Source: Balneolaceae bacterium (lineage in GTDB: Bacteria > Bacteroidota > Rhodothermia > Balneolales > Balneolaceae). From it: DNA of 41,389 bases. Within the stretch, counting starts at the first letter, position 1. Every line of letters starts with the position of its first letter. This document shows positions 29,794-40,115 of the stretch, piece by piece. The stretch lies in contig SKKO01000149.1 in assembly GCA_007123715.1 (NCBI GenBank), forward strand, positions 1 through 41,389. The letters are read 5' to 3'. A program made the position numbers and the translations under genes. The notes below the pieces were generated by a model that saw only the letters and a program-made list of their open reading frames with translations, was not told where the DNA came from and ran no database searches.

Positions 29794-31581
29794 TTGAGTA
29801 AAAAAAACAATTATGAAGCCGCCGATTCAGTATTGATTCGGCGGCTTTATTATTTCTTCGAACCCTATAAATGGTGGGCACTATTTGCCATAGTACTCAC
29901 TTTGGCGGCTGCATTCTTGGGTACTGTCCGGCCAAAACTTACTCAAATTGCCGTTGACGATTATATCGCTTTCAGAGATGTTGACGGCCTGCTCTGGATT
30001 GTCTTTTTACTCGGCCTGGCATTAATAGGTGAGTTTTTAATTTTGATGCTCAATACCTACATCACAAGATGGTTCGGGCAGGGTGTTTTATACAGCCTCA
30101 GAAATGCAGTTTTTGAAAAAATCCAGTCATTGCATGTCCGTTTTTTTGATAAGAATCCTATCGGCAGGCTAATTACCAGAACAACCAGTGATATTGAAGC
30201 TCTCAGTGAGCTGTTATCCGACGGTATCGTAAATATGATTGGTGACCTGTTCAGGATCATTTTCATACTCTATTTTATGCTCATGATGAGCTGGGAACTC
30301 ACAATCATTTCTATTTTGGTTCTTCCGTTTCTTTTTTACGCAACTTTCTGGTTTAAGAGTAAAGTCAGGATAGCTTATCTGGATGTACGCGACCAGGTTG
30401 CAAGGCTGAACTCCTTTGCGCAGGAAAATATTAGCGGCATGGCTATTGTTCAGCTTTTTAACAGGGAAGAAAAACAAAAGGAGAAATTTGAGGGGATTAA
30501 TGCCGATCACAGGAATGCTCATATCAAAACTATTTTTTACTTCTCGATATTCTGGCCGTTGGTAGAAGTACTTGCCAGCTTTGCAATGGCTCTTGTTGTG
30601 TGGTATGGGGGTGCACGAGCTCTGATGGGCGGAGTAACCTTTGGAGTACTCCTTGCTTTTATTCAGTATGTAAGGCAGTTTTTTAATCCGATCAGAGGCC
30701 TTTCAGAAAAGTATAATACACTGCAGTCTGCCCTGGCCTCATCAGAAAGAATATTTGACGTACTGGATACCCCAAACGAGGTTGGAGAGGCAGAAAAACC
30801 TGTAGATCTGGCTTATGTTGATGGAAAAATTGAATTTGATCATGTCTTTTTTCAATACAATGAAGATGAGGAGCTGGTGATAAACGACGTTTCCTTTACT
30901 GCGAATCCGGGAGAATTACTGGCAATAGTTGGTGCAACAGGTGCGGGTAAAACAACGATTATTAATTTGCTTATGCGATTTTATGACATTAACCGGGGAC
31001 AGATTTTATTGGATGGAGTAGACATTCGTGATTTGTCTTTGCATACCTTAAGGTCAAGCTTTGGGCTTGTACTTCAGGATAATGCACTATTTTCCGGTAC
31101 AGTTCACGATAACATTACATTAGGCAATACAGATATTACGCGCCAACAGGTTATTGAGGCCGCAAAAGAAGTTGAAGCGCATCAATTTATCAGTAAATTA
31201 CCCGGGGGATATGATTTTAGACTGCGTGAACGCGGTGCGTCTTTATCAATGGGACAGAGGCAATTAATTTGTTTTGTAAGGGCTATGGTTTATGATCCAA
31301 AAATTTTAATTTTAGATGAGGCCACATCTAGTGTGGATTCTGAAACCGAAGAGCTTGTTTCAAAAGCATGTGAACGAATGATGAAAGGCCGAACAGCAAT
31401 TGTAATTGCGCACAGGCTCTCAACCATCCGGGGAGCAGACAGAATTCTTGTAATGCATAAAGGCAAAATTAGAGAAACAGGCTCTCATCAGGAACTCATA
31501 GGAAAAGATGACGGAATTTATCGGAAATTATATGAGTTACAATACAAAGAGCAGGATGTTGGTGCCACACCAATAGCCTGA
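29794..31581 (+). CDS. ABC exporter half-transporter (TMD-NBD) with canonical catalytic Glu; TTG start
   Basis: Walker A GATGAGKTT, signature LSMGQRQL, Walker B ILILDEATSSVD. Confidence 0.94.
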   Translation: MSKKNNYEAADSVLIRRLYYFFEPYKWWALFAIVLTLAAAFLGTVRPKLTQIAVDDYIAFRDVDGLLWIVFLLGLALIGEFLILMLNTYITRWFGQGVLYSLRNAVFEKIQSLHVRFFDKNPIGRLITRTTSDIEALSELLSDGIVNMIGDLFRIIFILYFMLMMSWELTIISILVLPFLFYATFWFKSKVRIAYLDVRDQVARLNSFAQENISGMAIVQLFNREEKQKEKFEGINADHRNAHIKTIFYFSIFWPLVEVLASFAMALVVWYGGARALMGGVTFGVLLAFIQYVRQFFNPIRGLSEKYNTLQSALASSERIFDVLDTPNEVGEAEKPVDLAYVDGKIEFDHVFFQYNEDEELVINDVSFTANPGELLAIVGATGAGKTTIINLLMRFYDINRGQILLDGVDIRDLSLHTLRSSFGLVLQDNALFSGTVHDNITLGNTDITRQQVIEAAKEVEAHQFISKLPGGYDFRLRERGASLSMGQRQLICFVRAMVYDPKILILDEATSSVDSETEELVSKACERMMKGRTAIVIAHRLSTIRGADRILVMHKGKIRETGSHQELIGKDDGIYRKLYELQYKEQDVGATPIA

Positions 31582-31611
31582 TATGTTAACAATAACTAAA
31601 AGGAGGATGAA

Positions 31612-31863
31612 ATGACTGACTTAAAAGCGAAAGAACAGGAAATTAAAGATACGCTTCTGAGAGAAAAGGAAGAGTTGAAAAAAACGTACAATGAAATAGT
31701 TGATATGCTCAAAAAAGAAGGAGACAAACTCCAGGGTGATATACAGCAAGAATATGAAAACGCCCGCAAGTACGTTAAGCAACATCCCGAAACAGGCATC
31801 GGAATAGCACTTGCAGGCGGGCTGTTGATAGGATTCGCAATCGCAAAAATACTGAGCAGATAA
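31612..31863 (+). CDS. Small coiled-coil protein with C-terminal TM (DUF883/ElaB/YqjD-like)
   Basis: Strong SD (aaaaggagg), amphipathic helix, YVKQHPETGIGIALAGGLLIGFAIAKILSR C-terminus. Confidence 0.72.
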   Translation: MTDLKAKEQEIKDTLLREKEELKKTYNEIVDMLKKEGDKLQGDIQQEYENARKYVKQHPETGIGIALAGGLLIGFAIAKILSR

Positions 31864-31870
31864 TTTACTA

Positions 31871-32996
31871 ATGAGCACTATACAAACTGATAAATTAAAA
31901 AACCTCTTTGAGCGCCTCGATGCGCTCAGGAGGTATCTTTGACTACGATAAAAGAAAAGTACGAATTATTGAACTTCAGGAGATAACCCAGAATCCTGAA
32001 TTCTGGAATAACCCCGCCGAAGCGCAGAAAGTGATGCGCCAAATTGATTTTGAAAAGGAAATTACCGGAAAATGGGATGAACTGGATGAGTTGCGGGAAA
32101 GTATCCAGGTATATAAGCAGTTTCTTGAAGAAGGGGAAGCCGTTGAAGATGAACTTCAAAAAGAAGCAGAACTTTTTACCGGAAAGCTGAAAGACCTTGA
32201 ACTTCAAAATATGCTAAGCGATCCCGATGACGTCAGGGATGCAATCATAACGTTTAACCCTGGAGCCGGTGGAACCGAAAGCCAGGATTGGGGAGTTATG
32301 CTCTTTCGGATGTATACCAGATGGGCCGAAAAACGCGGTTTTAAACTTTCTGTGATTGAATACCAGGACGGCGAAGTTGCCGGCCTTAAAAGTGCTACAA
32401 TAGAGGTAACCGGCAACAATGCCTATGGTTATCTCAAATCTGAGAGCGGTGTACACCGCCTGGTTCGAATCTCTCCATTCGACAGTAATTCACGCCGGCA
32501 CACATCGTTTTGCTCTGTATTTGTTTCACCGATTATTGATGATACCATTGAAATTAATTTGAATGATTCGGATATCGAACTGCAACGGTTCCACGCAAGC
32601 GGCGCAGGCGGACAGAATGTGAACAAAGTTGAAACAGGTGTGAGATTAATCTGGGCCGGTACGTTAAGCGATGGCACGGACGCACGGGTTGTTGCAGAAT
32701 GCCAGCAGGAGCGTTCTCAGCTGCAAAACCGGGAAAAAGCATTGGTGATGCTCAAATCTAAAGTTTATGAGCTTGAGAAAAACATCAGGGAACGTGAAAA
32801 AATGAAACTTGAGAACAGTAAAAGCAGCAATGAATGGGGTTCCCAGATACGTTCTTACGTTTTTCACCCCTACAATATGGTGAAAGATCACCGTACAGAC
32901 CATGAAACGGCTGACGTTCAGGGTGTAATGGATGGTAATCTGGATGATTTTATGAAAGCATTTTTGATGATGAATTCTGCAGCGCTATCATCATGA
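31871..32996 (+). CDS. prfB: Peptide chain release factor 2, full-length product made by +1 programmed frameshift
   Basis: ATG at 31871 gives MSTIQTDKLKNLFERLDALRRYL then in-frame TGA (31940-31942); +1 frame continues DYDKRKVRIIELQ. RF2 motifs SPF (RISPFDSNSRRHTS) and GGQ (ASGAGGQNVNKVETGV). Confidence 0.93.
31928..31943 (+). promoter_or_regulatory. prfB programmed +1 frameshift site AGGAGG TAT CTT TGA C
   Basis: SD-like AGGAGG (31928-31933), slippery CTT (31937-31939), in-frame TGA (31940-31942), then C. Confidence 0.95.
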
Positions 32997-33598
32997 TAAA
33001 AGTTGGGATTACAGGGCCCATCGGTTCAGGTAAAACGACTGTTTGCAAAGTGTGGGAACGGCTCGGGGCAAAAATATTTTTTGCAGACGAAGAAGCAAAA
33101 AAGCTGATGGCAAGCGATGCGGAAATTCGAGAATCTCTGGTTAAAACATTTGGAACGGAAACCTTTCTGGATAATGGCAGCCTGAATAAGCCCCATCTTA
33201 TCCGTGAAGCTTTCGAAAAAGAAAGGGTAAACGAATTAAATGCCATTGTACATCCCGCAGTAGCGGTTGCATTTGAAAAATTCTGCAGGAATTCAGAGAA
33301 AAATGGAGTTGAAGTTGCAGTGAAGGAAGCCGCTCTTTTACTCAATCACGGTCGGCCAATGAACCTTGATGTAATTGTCATTGTAGAATCAAATAGAGAA
33401 GAAAGAATTCGGCGTGTAAAAAAACGTGACGATATGGATGAACAGAAATTTGTACAGCGCGACAAAAAACAGCCAAATTTCGCTTCACTGCATCAGCTTG
33501 CAGATGAAATCATACTGAATAACGGCACTTTATCAGAACTTGAGGAGAAATCAGAAAAGTTGTTCTCTAAAATTCAGAGAATCAATCATCTAAACTGA
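32993..33598 (+). CDS. coaE: Dephospho-CoA kinase
   Basis: KVGITGPIGSGKTTVCKVWERLGAKIFFADEEAKKLM; ATGA overlap with prfB stop. Confidence 0.94.
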   Translation: MIKVGITGPIGSGKTTVCKVWERLGAKIFFADEEAKKLMASDAEIRESLVKTFGTETFLDNGSLNKPHLIREAFEKERVNELNAIVHPAVAVAFEKFCRNSEKNGVEVAVKEAALLLNHGRPMNLDVIVIVESNREERIRRVKKRDDMDEQKFVQRDKKQPNFASLHQLADEIILNNGTLSELEEKSEKLFSKIQRINHLN

Positions 33599-34058
33599 TT
33601 TTCATACCCTCATTGATATCATATCGTAATGTGTAACCTGCATTTACCTCCACCACGTATTTAGCCGGTTCTTCCGATCGGAAACTTTGATGAGAATAGG
33701 GTACAGTGTTACGATGAATTCGAACAATTTCGAATTCAGAATTGGCGAAAATAATATCCAGTGGAATCGGTGTATTGGCCATCCAAAAGCTTCTTGGTTC
33801 ATTACTATCAAAAATAAACAGCATCCCTGAATTCTCAGGAAGGTGGTGAACATCCATCAGGCCTTCGCTTCTTGTATGATCATCATCAGCAACTGCAACC
33901 TCTACCGCTGAAACGGCCTGCCCATCATGCGAGATAAAAGATACCACAGAAGTGAAATTCAATACGCGTGTGGGCAGCGGTTCTTCTGCATTTTCACGTT
34001 CAGCGCCTGTACAAGAACATATAGCGAATACCGTCAGAAATAAAAATATGCGATTCAT
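33582..34058 (-). CDS. DUF192-family lipoprotein-like protein
   Basis: Signal with possible lipobox (FAICSC); VAVADDDHTRSEGLMDVHHLPENSGMLFIFDSNEPRSFWMANTPIPLDIIFA is DUF192-like. Confidence 0.88.
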   Translation of the reverse strand: MNRIFLFLTVFAICSCTGAERENAEEPLPTRVLNFTSVVSFISHDGQAVSAVEVAVADDDHTRSEGLMDVHHLPENSGMLFIFDSNEPRSFWMANTPIPLDIIFANSEFEIVRIHRNTVPYSHQSFRSEEPAKYVVEVNAGYTLRYDINEGMKISLDD

Positions 34059-34196
34059 GTGTTGAACTTCGTTTTGTTTTCTATATAAGCAGAATATATA
34101 AAGACTTTATGATAAGTGTCGGTAAGTCGGGTACGGCATGTGATCAAATCTCAATGGTTGTAATTTTAAGCAATTTAAGTTATTTTTCATGTCTGA

Positions 34197-34229
34197 AAAG
34201 TGAGCGCCGAAAGGTACTCACTTTTTTTT
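34197..34229 (+). terminator. Terminator-like hairpin in the rimP leader (candidate attenuator)
   Basis: AAAGTGAG-cgccgaaaggta-CTCACTTT then TTTTT; ends 23 nt before the rimP ATG. Confidence 0.7.
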
Positions 34230-34252
34230 GTATTTAGCGCCATTAATAATTT

Positions 34253-34711
34253 ATGATTAATAAGGATTTAGACATTGTCAAACAAAAAGCTGCGGCTATC
34301 GTAGAAGCGGCCGGCTTGTTTTTGGTAGATGTTGAAATTAAACACCAAAAAGTACCCGAACTCTGGATTCTGGTTGATTCGGAACATGGAGGAGTAGGAC
34401 TGGGTACCTGTTCAAAAATAAGCAATGAACTTGGGATTGAACTTGAAGAGCTAAGTTCATTCCAGGGGCGGTTCAGATTAAATGTATCTTCACCCGGCCT
34501 GTCAAGGCCACTTAGCGACATACGACAGTATCCCAAAAATAAAGGCCGAAATGCAAAATTGAAATTTACAAAAGAAGATAATTATCACTCCATCGAAGGA
34601 GTGATTTATGATGTAACGGATACTCATATCACGGTTGAAAAACCGGATGGGAATCTGACTGAAATTCCATTCGGTTCACTTGTTGAAACCAGGATAATCC
34701 CCAAAATATAG
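34253..34711 (+). CDS. rimP: Ribosome maturation factor RimP
   Basis: FLVDVEIKHQKVPELWILVDSEHGGVGLGTCSKISNELGIELEE and NVSSPGLSRPLSDIRQY; upstream of nusA. Confidence 0.93.
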   Translation: MINKDLDIVKQKAAAIVEAAGLFLVDVEIKHQKVPELWILVDSEHGGVGLGTCSKISNELGIELEELSSFQGRFRLNVSSPGLSRPLSDIRQYPKNKGRNAKLKFTKEDNYHSIEGVIYDVTDTHITVEKPDGNLTEIPFGSLVETRIIPKI

Positions 34712-34738
34712 CTGAACAATATTTAATAGAAATTTCTG

Positions 34739-35998
34739 ATGCAAAACGATATTTCAAGACTCATTATTCAATCATTTGCCGAGATAGCAAAAGACAAAGG
34801 AATAGACAAAGCTTTGCTATTAACCATTCTTGAGGATGTTTTCCGAACAATGATCCGCAAGAAATATGAATCTGACGAAGCTTTTGAAGTGATTCTGAAT
34901 GCTGACAGGGGTGAAATACAAATTTTACATATTCGTGAAGTGGTTCCGGCTGATGAATTAACTGACCCGGTACAGGAAATATCACTTGAAGATGCTCAAA
35001 CGCATGATCCGGATCTTGAACTTTATGATGAGTATGCACAGGAAATTTCTATCACAGATTTCGGGCGGCGTGCAGTAACCATGGCTCGCCAGCAACTTGC
35101 ACAGCGAATCAGGGAAATTGAAAAAGATAATATTTTTGAAGATTACACCGATCGTATTGGTGAGATTGTACTGGGTGACGTTTACCAGGTGCGCAGCAAT
35201 AAAGACATCCTGGTGAACCACAATGGGGTGGAACTGCTGTTGCCGAAAAACGAGCAGATTTACAAAGACAGGTATCGAAAAGGCGATACCATTCGTGCAG
35301 TTGTAGTTGAAGTAAAACGACATGGCGGCAACCCTACCGTAATCATTTCTAGAACATCATCCCTTTTTCTGGAGCGATTGTTTGAAAACGAAATTCCTGA
35401 GGTATTTGACGGAATTATTGAACTCAAAAGGATTTCCCGTGAGCCGGGTGACCGTTCCAAAGTGGCTGTTGTTTCCCACGATGAGCGGGTTGACCCTGTT
35501 GGGGCTTGTGTTGGGATGAAAGGTATCAGGATACACGCTGTTGTGCGGGAACTTCAGAATGAAAATATTGATGTGATCAATTATAGCGATGACAAAGTGG
35601 AATTCATTAAACGCGCACTGCAACCGGCAAAAGTTTTAAAAGTTGAGTTGAATGAAGACGGGAGCAGGGCGAGTGTTTTGGTGCCTGCCGATGAGGTGTC
35701 GAAGGCTATCGGTAAAGGTGGTGTGAATATTCGGCTGGCTTCCAGGCTGGTAGGTTGTGAAATCGACGTATTCAGGGAAGTTGAAGAAGAAGATGATATC
35801 GAAATTTCTGAATTTGAAGTGGATTTTGGTGCAAATACAATCGCAGAGCTGAAAGAAATTGGTTGTGACAGCGCACGTGCTGTTCTTGACCTTGATGAGG
35901 ATGAGATCGTCAGAAGAACTGAGGGTCGTATCTCACGTGAAGAAGCCGAAAGAATTATTGATATCATCGCATATGAATTTGAGGACGAAGAAGATTGA
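34739..35998 (+). CDS. nusA: Transcription termination/antitermination factor NusA
   Basis: S1/KH domains: EIVLGDVYQV, RISREPGDRSKVAVVSHDERVDPVGACVGMKGIRIHAVVRELQNENIDVI. Confidence 0.97.
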   Translation: MQNDISRLIIQSFAEIAKDKGIDKALLLTILEDVFRTMIRKKYESDEAFEVILNADRGEIQILHIREVVPADELTDPVQEISLEDAQTHDPDLELYDEYAQEISITDFGRRAVTMARQQLAQRIREIEKDNIFEDYTDRIGEIVLGDVYQVRSNKDILVNHNGVELLLPKNEQIYKDRYRKGDTIRAVVVEVKRHGGNPTVIISRTSSLFLERLFENEIPEVFDGIIELKRISREPGDRSKVAVVSHDERVDPVGACVGMKGIRIHAVVRELQNENIDVINYSDDKVEFIKRALQPAKVLKVELNEDGSRASVLVPADEVSKAIGKGGVNIRLASRLVGCEIDVFREVEEEDDIEISEFEVDFGANTIAELKEIGCDSARAVLDLDEDEIVRRTEGRISREEAERIIDIIAYEFEDEED

Positions 35999-36058
35999 TT
36001 GTACCTTTAGATCATCTTTCTGATTAATTTTTGATAAAATCGACGCAATACACCATTT

Positions 36059-38896
36059 ATGACCAATCCAAGACCAAAAAAGCTTTTCAAAGTTGCATCA
36101 GAATTTAATGTTGCAACCCAGTCTATTGTAGATACATTGGGTGAACATGGATTTGATGTAGCCAACAGGCCCAATTCTAGCATCACACAGGAAATGTATG
36201 ATGTACTGGATGGTGTGTATGGTGCTGATAAGGAAAAAAGCAGGGAGCACGAGAAAAAGAGAGAAGAATACGAAAGCCGCAGGAGCCAGATTATCTCAAA
36301 CAAGAATGAGTCGGTTACCATAGACAGCTTTCTTGAACCCATCGACGAATTGCCTCTTGAACCCGAGGACGAATTAATTCCGGAAGCTATACTTGAGCCG
36401 ATTGAAGAAGAGCCGGAAGAAATAATACCTGAAACACAGGAAGAGCCTGCGGCCATACAGGAAAAGGAACCCAAAGCTGTTACTGAAACAGAAGGTGTTG
36501 AAGGTACAGAAATGCCTGCTGAAGAAAGGCCGGATGAAAAGGAACTCGTTGATGATGATGAGTCAGCTGACGAAGAAGAGTACGATGACGAAGATGAGTA
36601 CGATGATGAAGATCTGGATGAAGATGAAGATGAAGATGAAGATGAAGATCTGGATGAAGATGAAGATGTAGTAGAAGATGAAGATGATGAAGATGATATT
36701 GAACCATCAGAAGAAGACAAAGCACCTGGGGTAAAAGAAGAAGACGAAGAAATTGTTCGGGGGAAAGCTGATAAACTGATCGGAACAAAGATTCTTGGCA
36801 AAGTGGAATTTTCCCGCGATACCGTTAAAAAGAAAAAAACAAGAAAACGCAGAAAAGACAGAACCGAAACTGAAGAAGCACCGGCTCCTAAAGAGAAACT
36901 AAAAACCAAAAAGGCTGAAGAAGTACCGGCAAAGAAAACCAAAAAGAAGAAAGCTAAACGTACTACTAAAGTAGTCGAAGAGGACGTTGATAAAAAAATG
37001 CGGGAAACCCTGCAACGTCTGCAAACAGGAGGTACCGTTGGAAGTAAACGGCAGAAACGGCGGAGGCAGAGAAAAGAAGAGCGTGAGGAAGAACGGGCTA
37101 TTCAGGAAGAAATGGATCAGTTTGAAAACCAGATCATTGAGGTTACTGAATTTATCACAGTAAGCGACCTTGCAGATCTCCTTGATGTGAAGCCAACAGA
37201 TATTATTACAACCTGTATGAGCCTGGGTATGATGGTTTCCATAAACCAGCGGCTGGATGCTTCCACTATAGAATTGGTGGCAGCTGAATATGACTTCGAT
37301 GTTGATTTTGTAGATGCCGATGAAATGATCGAGGAAGAACTTGATATCGATCCCGATAATCCTGAAGATCTTGAACCGCGCTCGCCCATAATTACTGTAA
37401 TGGGCCATGTTGACCATGGTAAAACTTCATTGCTTGACTACATCAGGAAAACGAAAGTTGCGGCAGGTGAGGCCGGAGGCATAACCCAGCATGTGGGAGC
37501 TTATGAGGTCATTACCGATACGGATAAAAAAATTACATTCCTCGACACACCTGGCCACGAAGCATTTACCGCAATGAGAAGCCGGGGTGCACAGGCTACT
37601 GATATTGTAATTCTGGTAGTGGCAGCCGATGATGCCGTAATGCCTCAAACCATTGAAGCGATAAATCATGCCAAAGCGGCCGCTGTATCTATCGTTGTTG
37701 CCATAAACAAAATGGATAAAGAAGGTGCCAACCCTGCTAAAATTAAACAGCAGTTGTCGGAATATGGCGTAATTGTTGAAGAATATGGAGGAACCAACCA
37801 GGTAGCTGAAGTATCTGCCCATACGGGTCAGGGAATCGATGAGCTTCTTGAAAAAGTATTGATTGAAGCAGAATTGATGGAATTGAAGGCCAACCCAGAC
37901 CGGCTTGCCCAGGGAATCGTACTTGAGTCTCGGGTAGATAAAGGAAAGGGAACGGTTGCCAATGTACTAGTTCAAAACGGAACGTTGAAGATTGGGGATC
38001 CATTTGTTGCAGGTTCGGTTTTCGGACGCGTAAGAGCCATGGAAAATGAACTTGGTAAACGTCTCAAATTTGCCGGGCCATCCGTCCCTGTACAGCTTAC
38101 CGGATTTACCGATTCACCACAGGCTGGTGACAAACTTATCGTTGCCCATGATGAAAAAACCGCAAAAGATATTGCAAATCAAAGGCATCAAATCCGGCGG
38201 GAACAAACCCTCAGAAAAGTAAAACATCTTACACTTGATGACCTTTCCCGAAGGATGGCACTCGGCGAAGTTTCTGAACTTAACATTATTATTAAGGCTG
38301 ATGTTGATGGTTCCATCGAAGCACTTTCCGGTGCATTGCAAAAACTGAGTACGGAAGAAGTAAGCGTTAATATCATCCATACAGGTTCAGGAGCAATTAC
38401 CGAGTCAGATGTTCTGCTCGCATCAGCATCCAGTGCCATTATCATTGGTTTTCAGGTGAGGCCTACAACAAATGCCCGAAAACTTGCTGAAAATGAGAGC
38501 ATCGATGTTCGTCTATTCAGTGTTATCTATGATGCCGTGGACGAAGTACATGATGCCCTTGAAGGGTTGCTGAGACCCGAAATGAAAGAAGAGATGAAGG
38601 GACTGGTAACCGTCAGAGAAGTATTCAGAATTACAAAAGTGGGCACTATTGCCGGCTGTTACGTAACTGAAGGCAAGATAAACAGGAATAACCCGATCCG
38701 AATTATCCGTGATGGTGTAGTAATATATGAAGGAGCAATTGATTCGCTGAAACGTTTTAAAGATGATGTGAAAGAAGTACAATCCGGTTATGAATGCGGA
38801 ATCAGTATTGTAAATTTCAATGACATTAAAGTGGGCGACGAATTCGAGAGTTACGATGTTGTAGAACAAAAACGTAAACTTGAAGACGCAAAATAA
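36059..38896 (+). CDS. infB: Translation initiation factor IF-2 with acidic low-complexity N-terminal region
   Basis: GTPase motifs [68 protein letters not shown]. Confidence 0.98.
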   Translation: MTNPRPKKLFKVASEFNVATQSIVDTLGEHGFDVANRPNSSITQEMYDVLDGVYGADKEKSREHEKKREEYESRRSQIISNKNESVTIDSFLEPIDELPLEPEDELIPEAILEPIEEEPEEIIPETQEEPAAIQEKEPKAVTETEGVEGTEMPAEERPDEKELVDDDESADEEEYDDEDEYDDEDLDEDEDEDEDEDLDEDEDVVEDEDDEDDIEPSEEDKAPGVKEEDEEIVRGKADKLIGTKILGKVEFSRDTVKKKKTRKRRKDRTETEEAPAPKEKLKTKKAEEVPAKKTKKKKAKRTTKVVEEDVDKKMRETLQRLQTGGTVGSKRQKRRRQRKEEREEERAIQEEMDQFENQIIEVTEFITVSDLADLLDVKPTDIITTCMSLGMMVSINQRLDASTIELVAAEYDFDVDFVDADEMIEEELDIDPDNPEDLEPRSPIITVMGHVDHGKTSLLDYIRKTKVAAGEAGGITQHVGAYEVITDTDKKITFLDTPGHEAFTAMRSRGAQATDIVILVVAADDAVMPQTIEAINHAKAAAVSIVVAINKMDKEGANPAKIKQQLSEYGVIVEEYGGTNQVAEVSAHTGQGIDELLEKVLIEAELMELKANPDRLAQGIVLESRVDKGKGTVANVLVQNGTLKIGDPFVAGSVFGRVRAMENELGKRLKFAGPSVPVQLTGFTDSPQAGDKLIVAHDEKTAKDIANQRHQIRREQTLRKVKHLTLDDLSRRMALGEVSELNIIIKADVDGSIEALSGALQKLSTEEVSVNIIHTGSGAITESDVLLASASSAIIIGFQVRPTTNARKLAENESIDVRLFSVIYDAVDEVHDALEGLLRPEMKEEMKGLVTVREVFRITKVGTIAGCYVTEGKINRNNPIRIIRDGVVIYEGAIDSLKRFKDDVKEVQSGYECGISIVNFNDIKVGDEFESYDVVEQKRKLEDAK
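36601..36700. repeat. GATGAA/GATGAT-rich low-complexity tract inside infB
   Basis: Repeated gatgaagatgaagat units encoding D/E runs; gatctggatgaagatgaagatga is duplicated. Confidence 0.8.
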
Positions 38897-38970
38897 ATCA
38901 CCATTGATTGTTCTGTTTTAAGACGGAAGGAGATAAGTCGCCGATTTAATTTGTAAGATTACCAACGTAT

Positions 38971-39360
38971 ATGAGCATCCGAAATGAAAAGCTGGCATCC
39001 GTAATTAAAAAAGATATTGGAGAGATTCTGCAAAGAAACTACCAGCCTTCCGGAACCTTTATAACAGTTACAAATGTACGGATGACTGATGACCTTTCAA
39101 TTGCCAAAATTTATTTGAGTGTATTCGCACCTGGCCGCGAAGAGGAACCTATTTACCGGCATATTGATGATCATCAAACTGAGATAAGATATCAGCTCGC
39201 TTCAAAAATAAAAAATCAAGTCAGGCGAATTCCCGAACTGCTGTTTTTCCAGGATGATACATCTGAGTATGTTAATCGAATAGAACAAATCTTTTCTAAA
39301 GTTAAATCTGAATCACCGGAAGAAGGCGAGGATTCGAAACCCGGAAATAAACATGATTGA
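38971..39360 (+). CDS. rbfA: Ribosome-binding factor A
   Basis: SIRNEKLASVIKKDIGEILQRN, MTDDLSIAKIYLSVF, RIPELLFFQDDTSEYVNRIEQIF. Confidence 0.95.
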   Translation: MSIRNEKLASVIKKDIGEILQRNYQPSGTFITVTNVRMTDDLSIAKIYLSVFAPGREEEPIYRHIDDHQTEIRYQLASKIKNQVRRIPELLFFQDDTSEYVNRIEQIFSKVKSESPEEGEDSKPGNKHD

Positions 39361-40115
39361 AAGCGTTGTTTAATACAATGGCTGCGATTCAACCAAACTT
39401 TTCAGATTTACCGGTGATTACCCGTGAAAGTGGCTGGCCCGCTGATTCAGGGATTTTTAATACCGGTGCTATTCTGCTTCTCGATAAACCACTTGAATGG
39501 ACCAGTTTCGATGTGGTGAAATATGTGCGTAGCCGGTTGCAGGTGAAGAAAACCGGACATGCCGGTACACTTGATCCGCTCGCTACCGGATTGTTAATTC
39601 TATGTTCAGGTAAAGCCACAAAAGTTATTTCTCAGATACAGGATTTGCCCAAAACTTATGAAGCAGTGATCCGCTTTGGGGCATCCACACCCAGTTATGA
39701 TGCAGCAACAGAGCCCGATGTAACAGCAGAATGGGGGCATATTTCTGAAACAGAAATCAAAAAGGTACTGAAAGAGAGATTTACCGGTATCATCGAACAA
39801 AAACCCCCTATGTATTCAGCCAAAAAAATTAAAGGGAAAAGGTTGTACCAGTATGCCCGGAAGGGCCTGGAAATTGAGGTAAATACAAGGCCGGTTACCA
39901 TATACCAGATTGATATTACAGAAATCAATTTACCGGAAATAAGGATCATTGTACGGTGTGGTAAAGGTACATATATCAGATCGCTGGCACATGATTTGGG
40001 TATTGCGCTTAATAGCCGTGCTTATCTCACACAGCTCAGACGAACTGAAACCGGACACTTTAATGTTAATATGGCATTAGAACCCGCTTTATTTGATGAT
40101 TTAAGAATAAAATGA
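39357..40115 (+). CDS. truB: tRNA pseudouridine(55) synthase TruB (start may be ATG at 39378)
   Basis: LLLDKPLEWTSFDVVKYVRSRLQVKKTGHAGTLDPLATGLLILCSGKATK. Confidence 0.96.
   Translation: MKALFNTMAAIQPNFSDLPVITRESGWPADSGIFNTGAILLLDKPLEWTSFDVVKYVRSRLQVKKTGHAGTLDPLATGLLILCSGKATKVISQIQDLPKTYEAVIRFGASTPSYDAATEPDVTAEWGHISETEIKKVLKERFTGIIEQKPPMYSAKKIKGKRLYQYARKGLEIEVNTRPVTIYQIDITEINLPEIRIIVRCGKGTYIRSLAHDLGIALNSRAYLTQLRRTETGHFNVNMALEPALFDDLRIK

Noticed and set aside
36007-36942. 311-aa minus-strand ORF, Ser-rich
   Set aside because: Antisense of infB; poly-Ser is the reverse complement of GAT/GAA acidic repeats. infB is unmistakable.
36899-37417. 172-aa minus-strand ORF
   Set aside because: Antisense to the infB core; no family resemblance.
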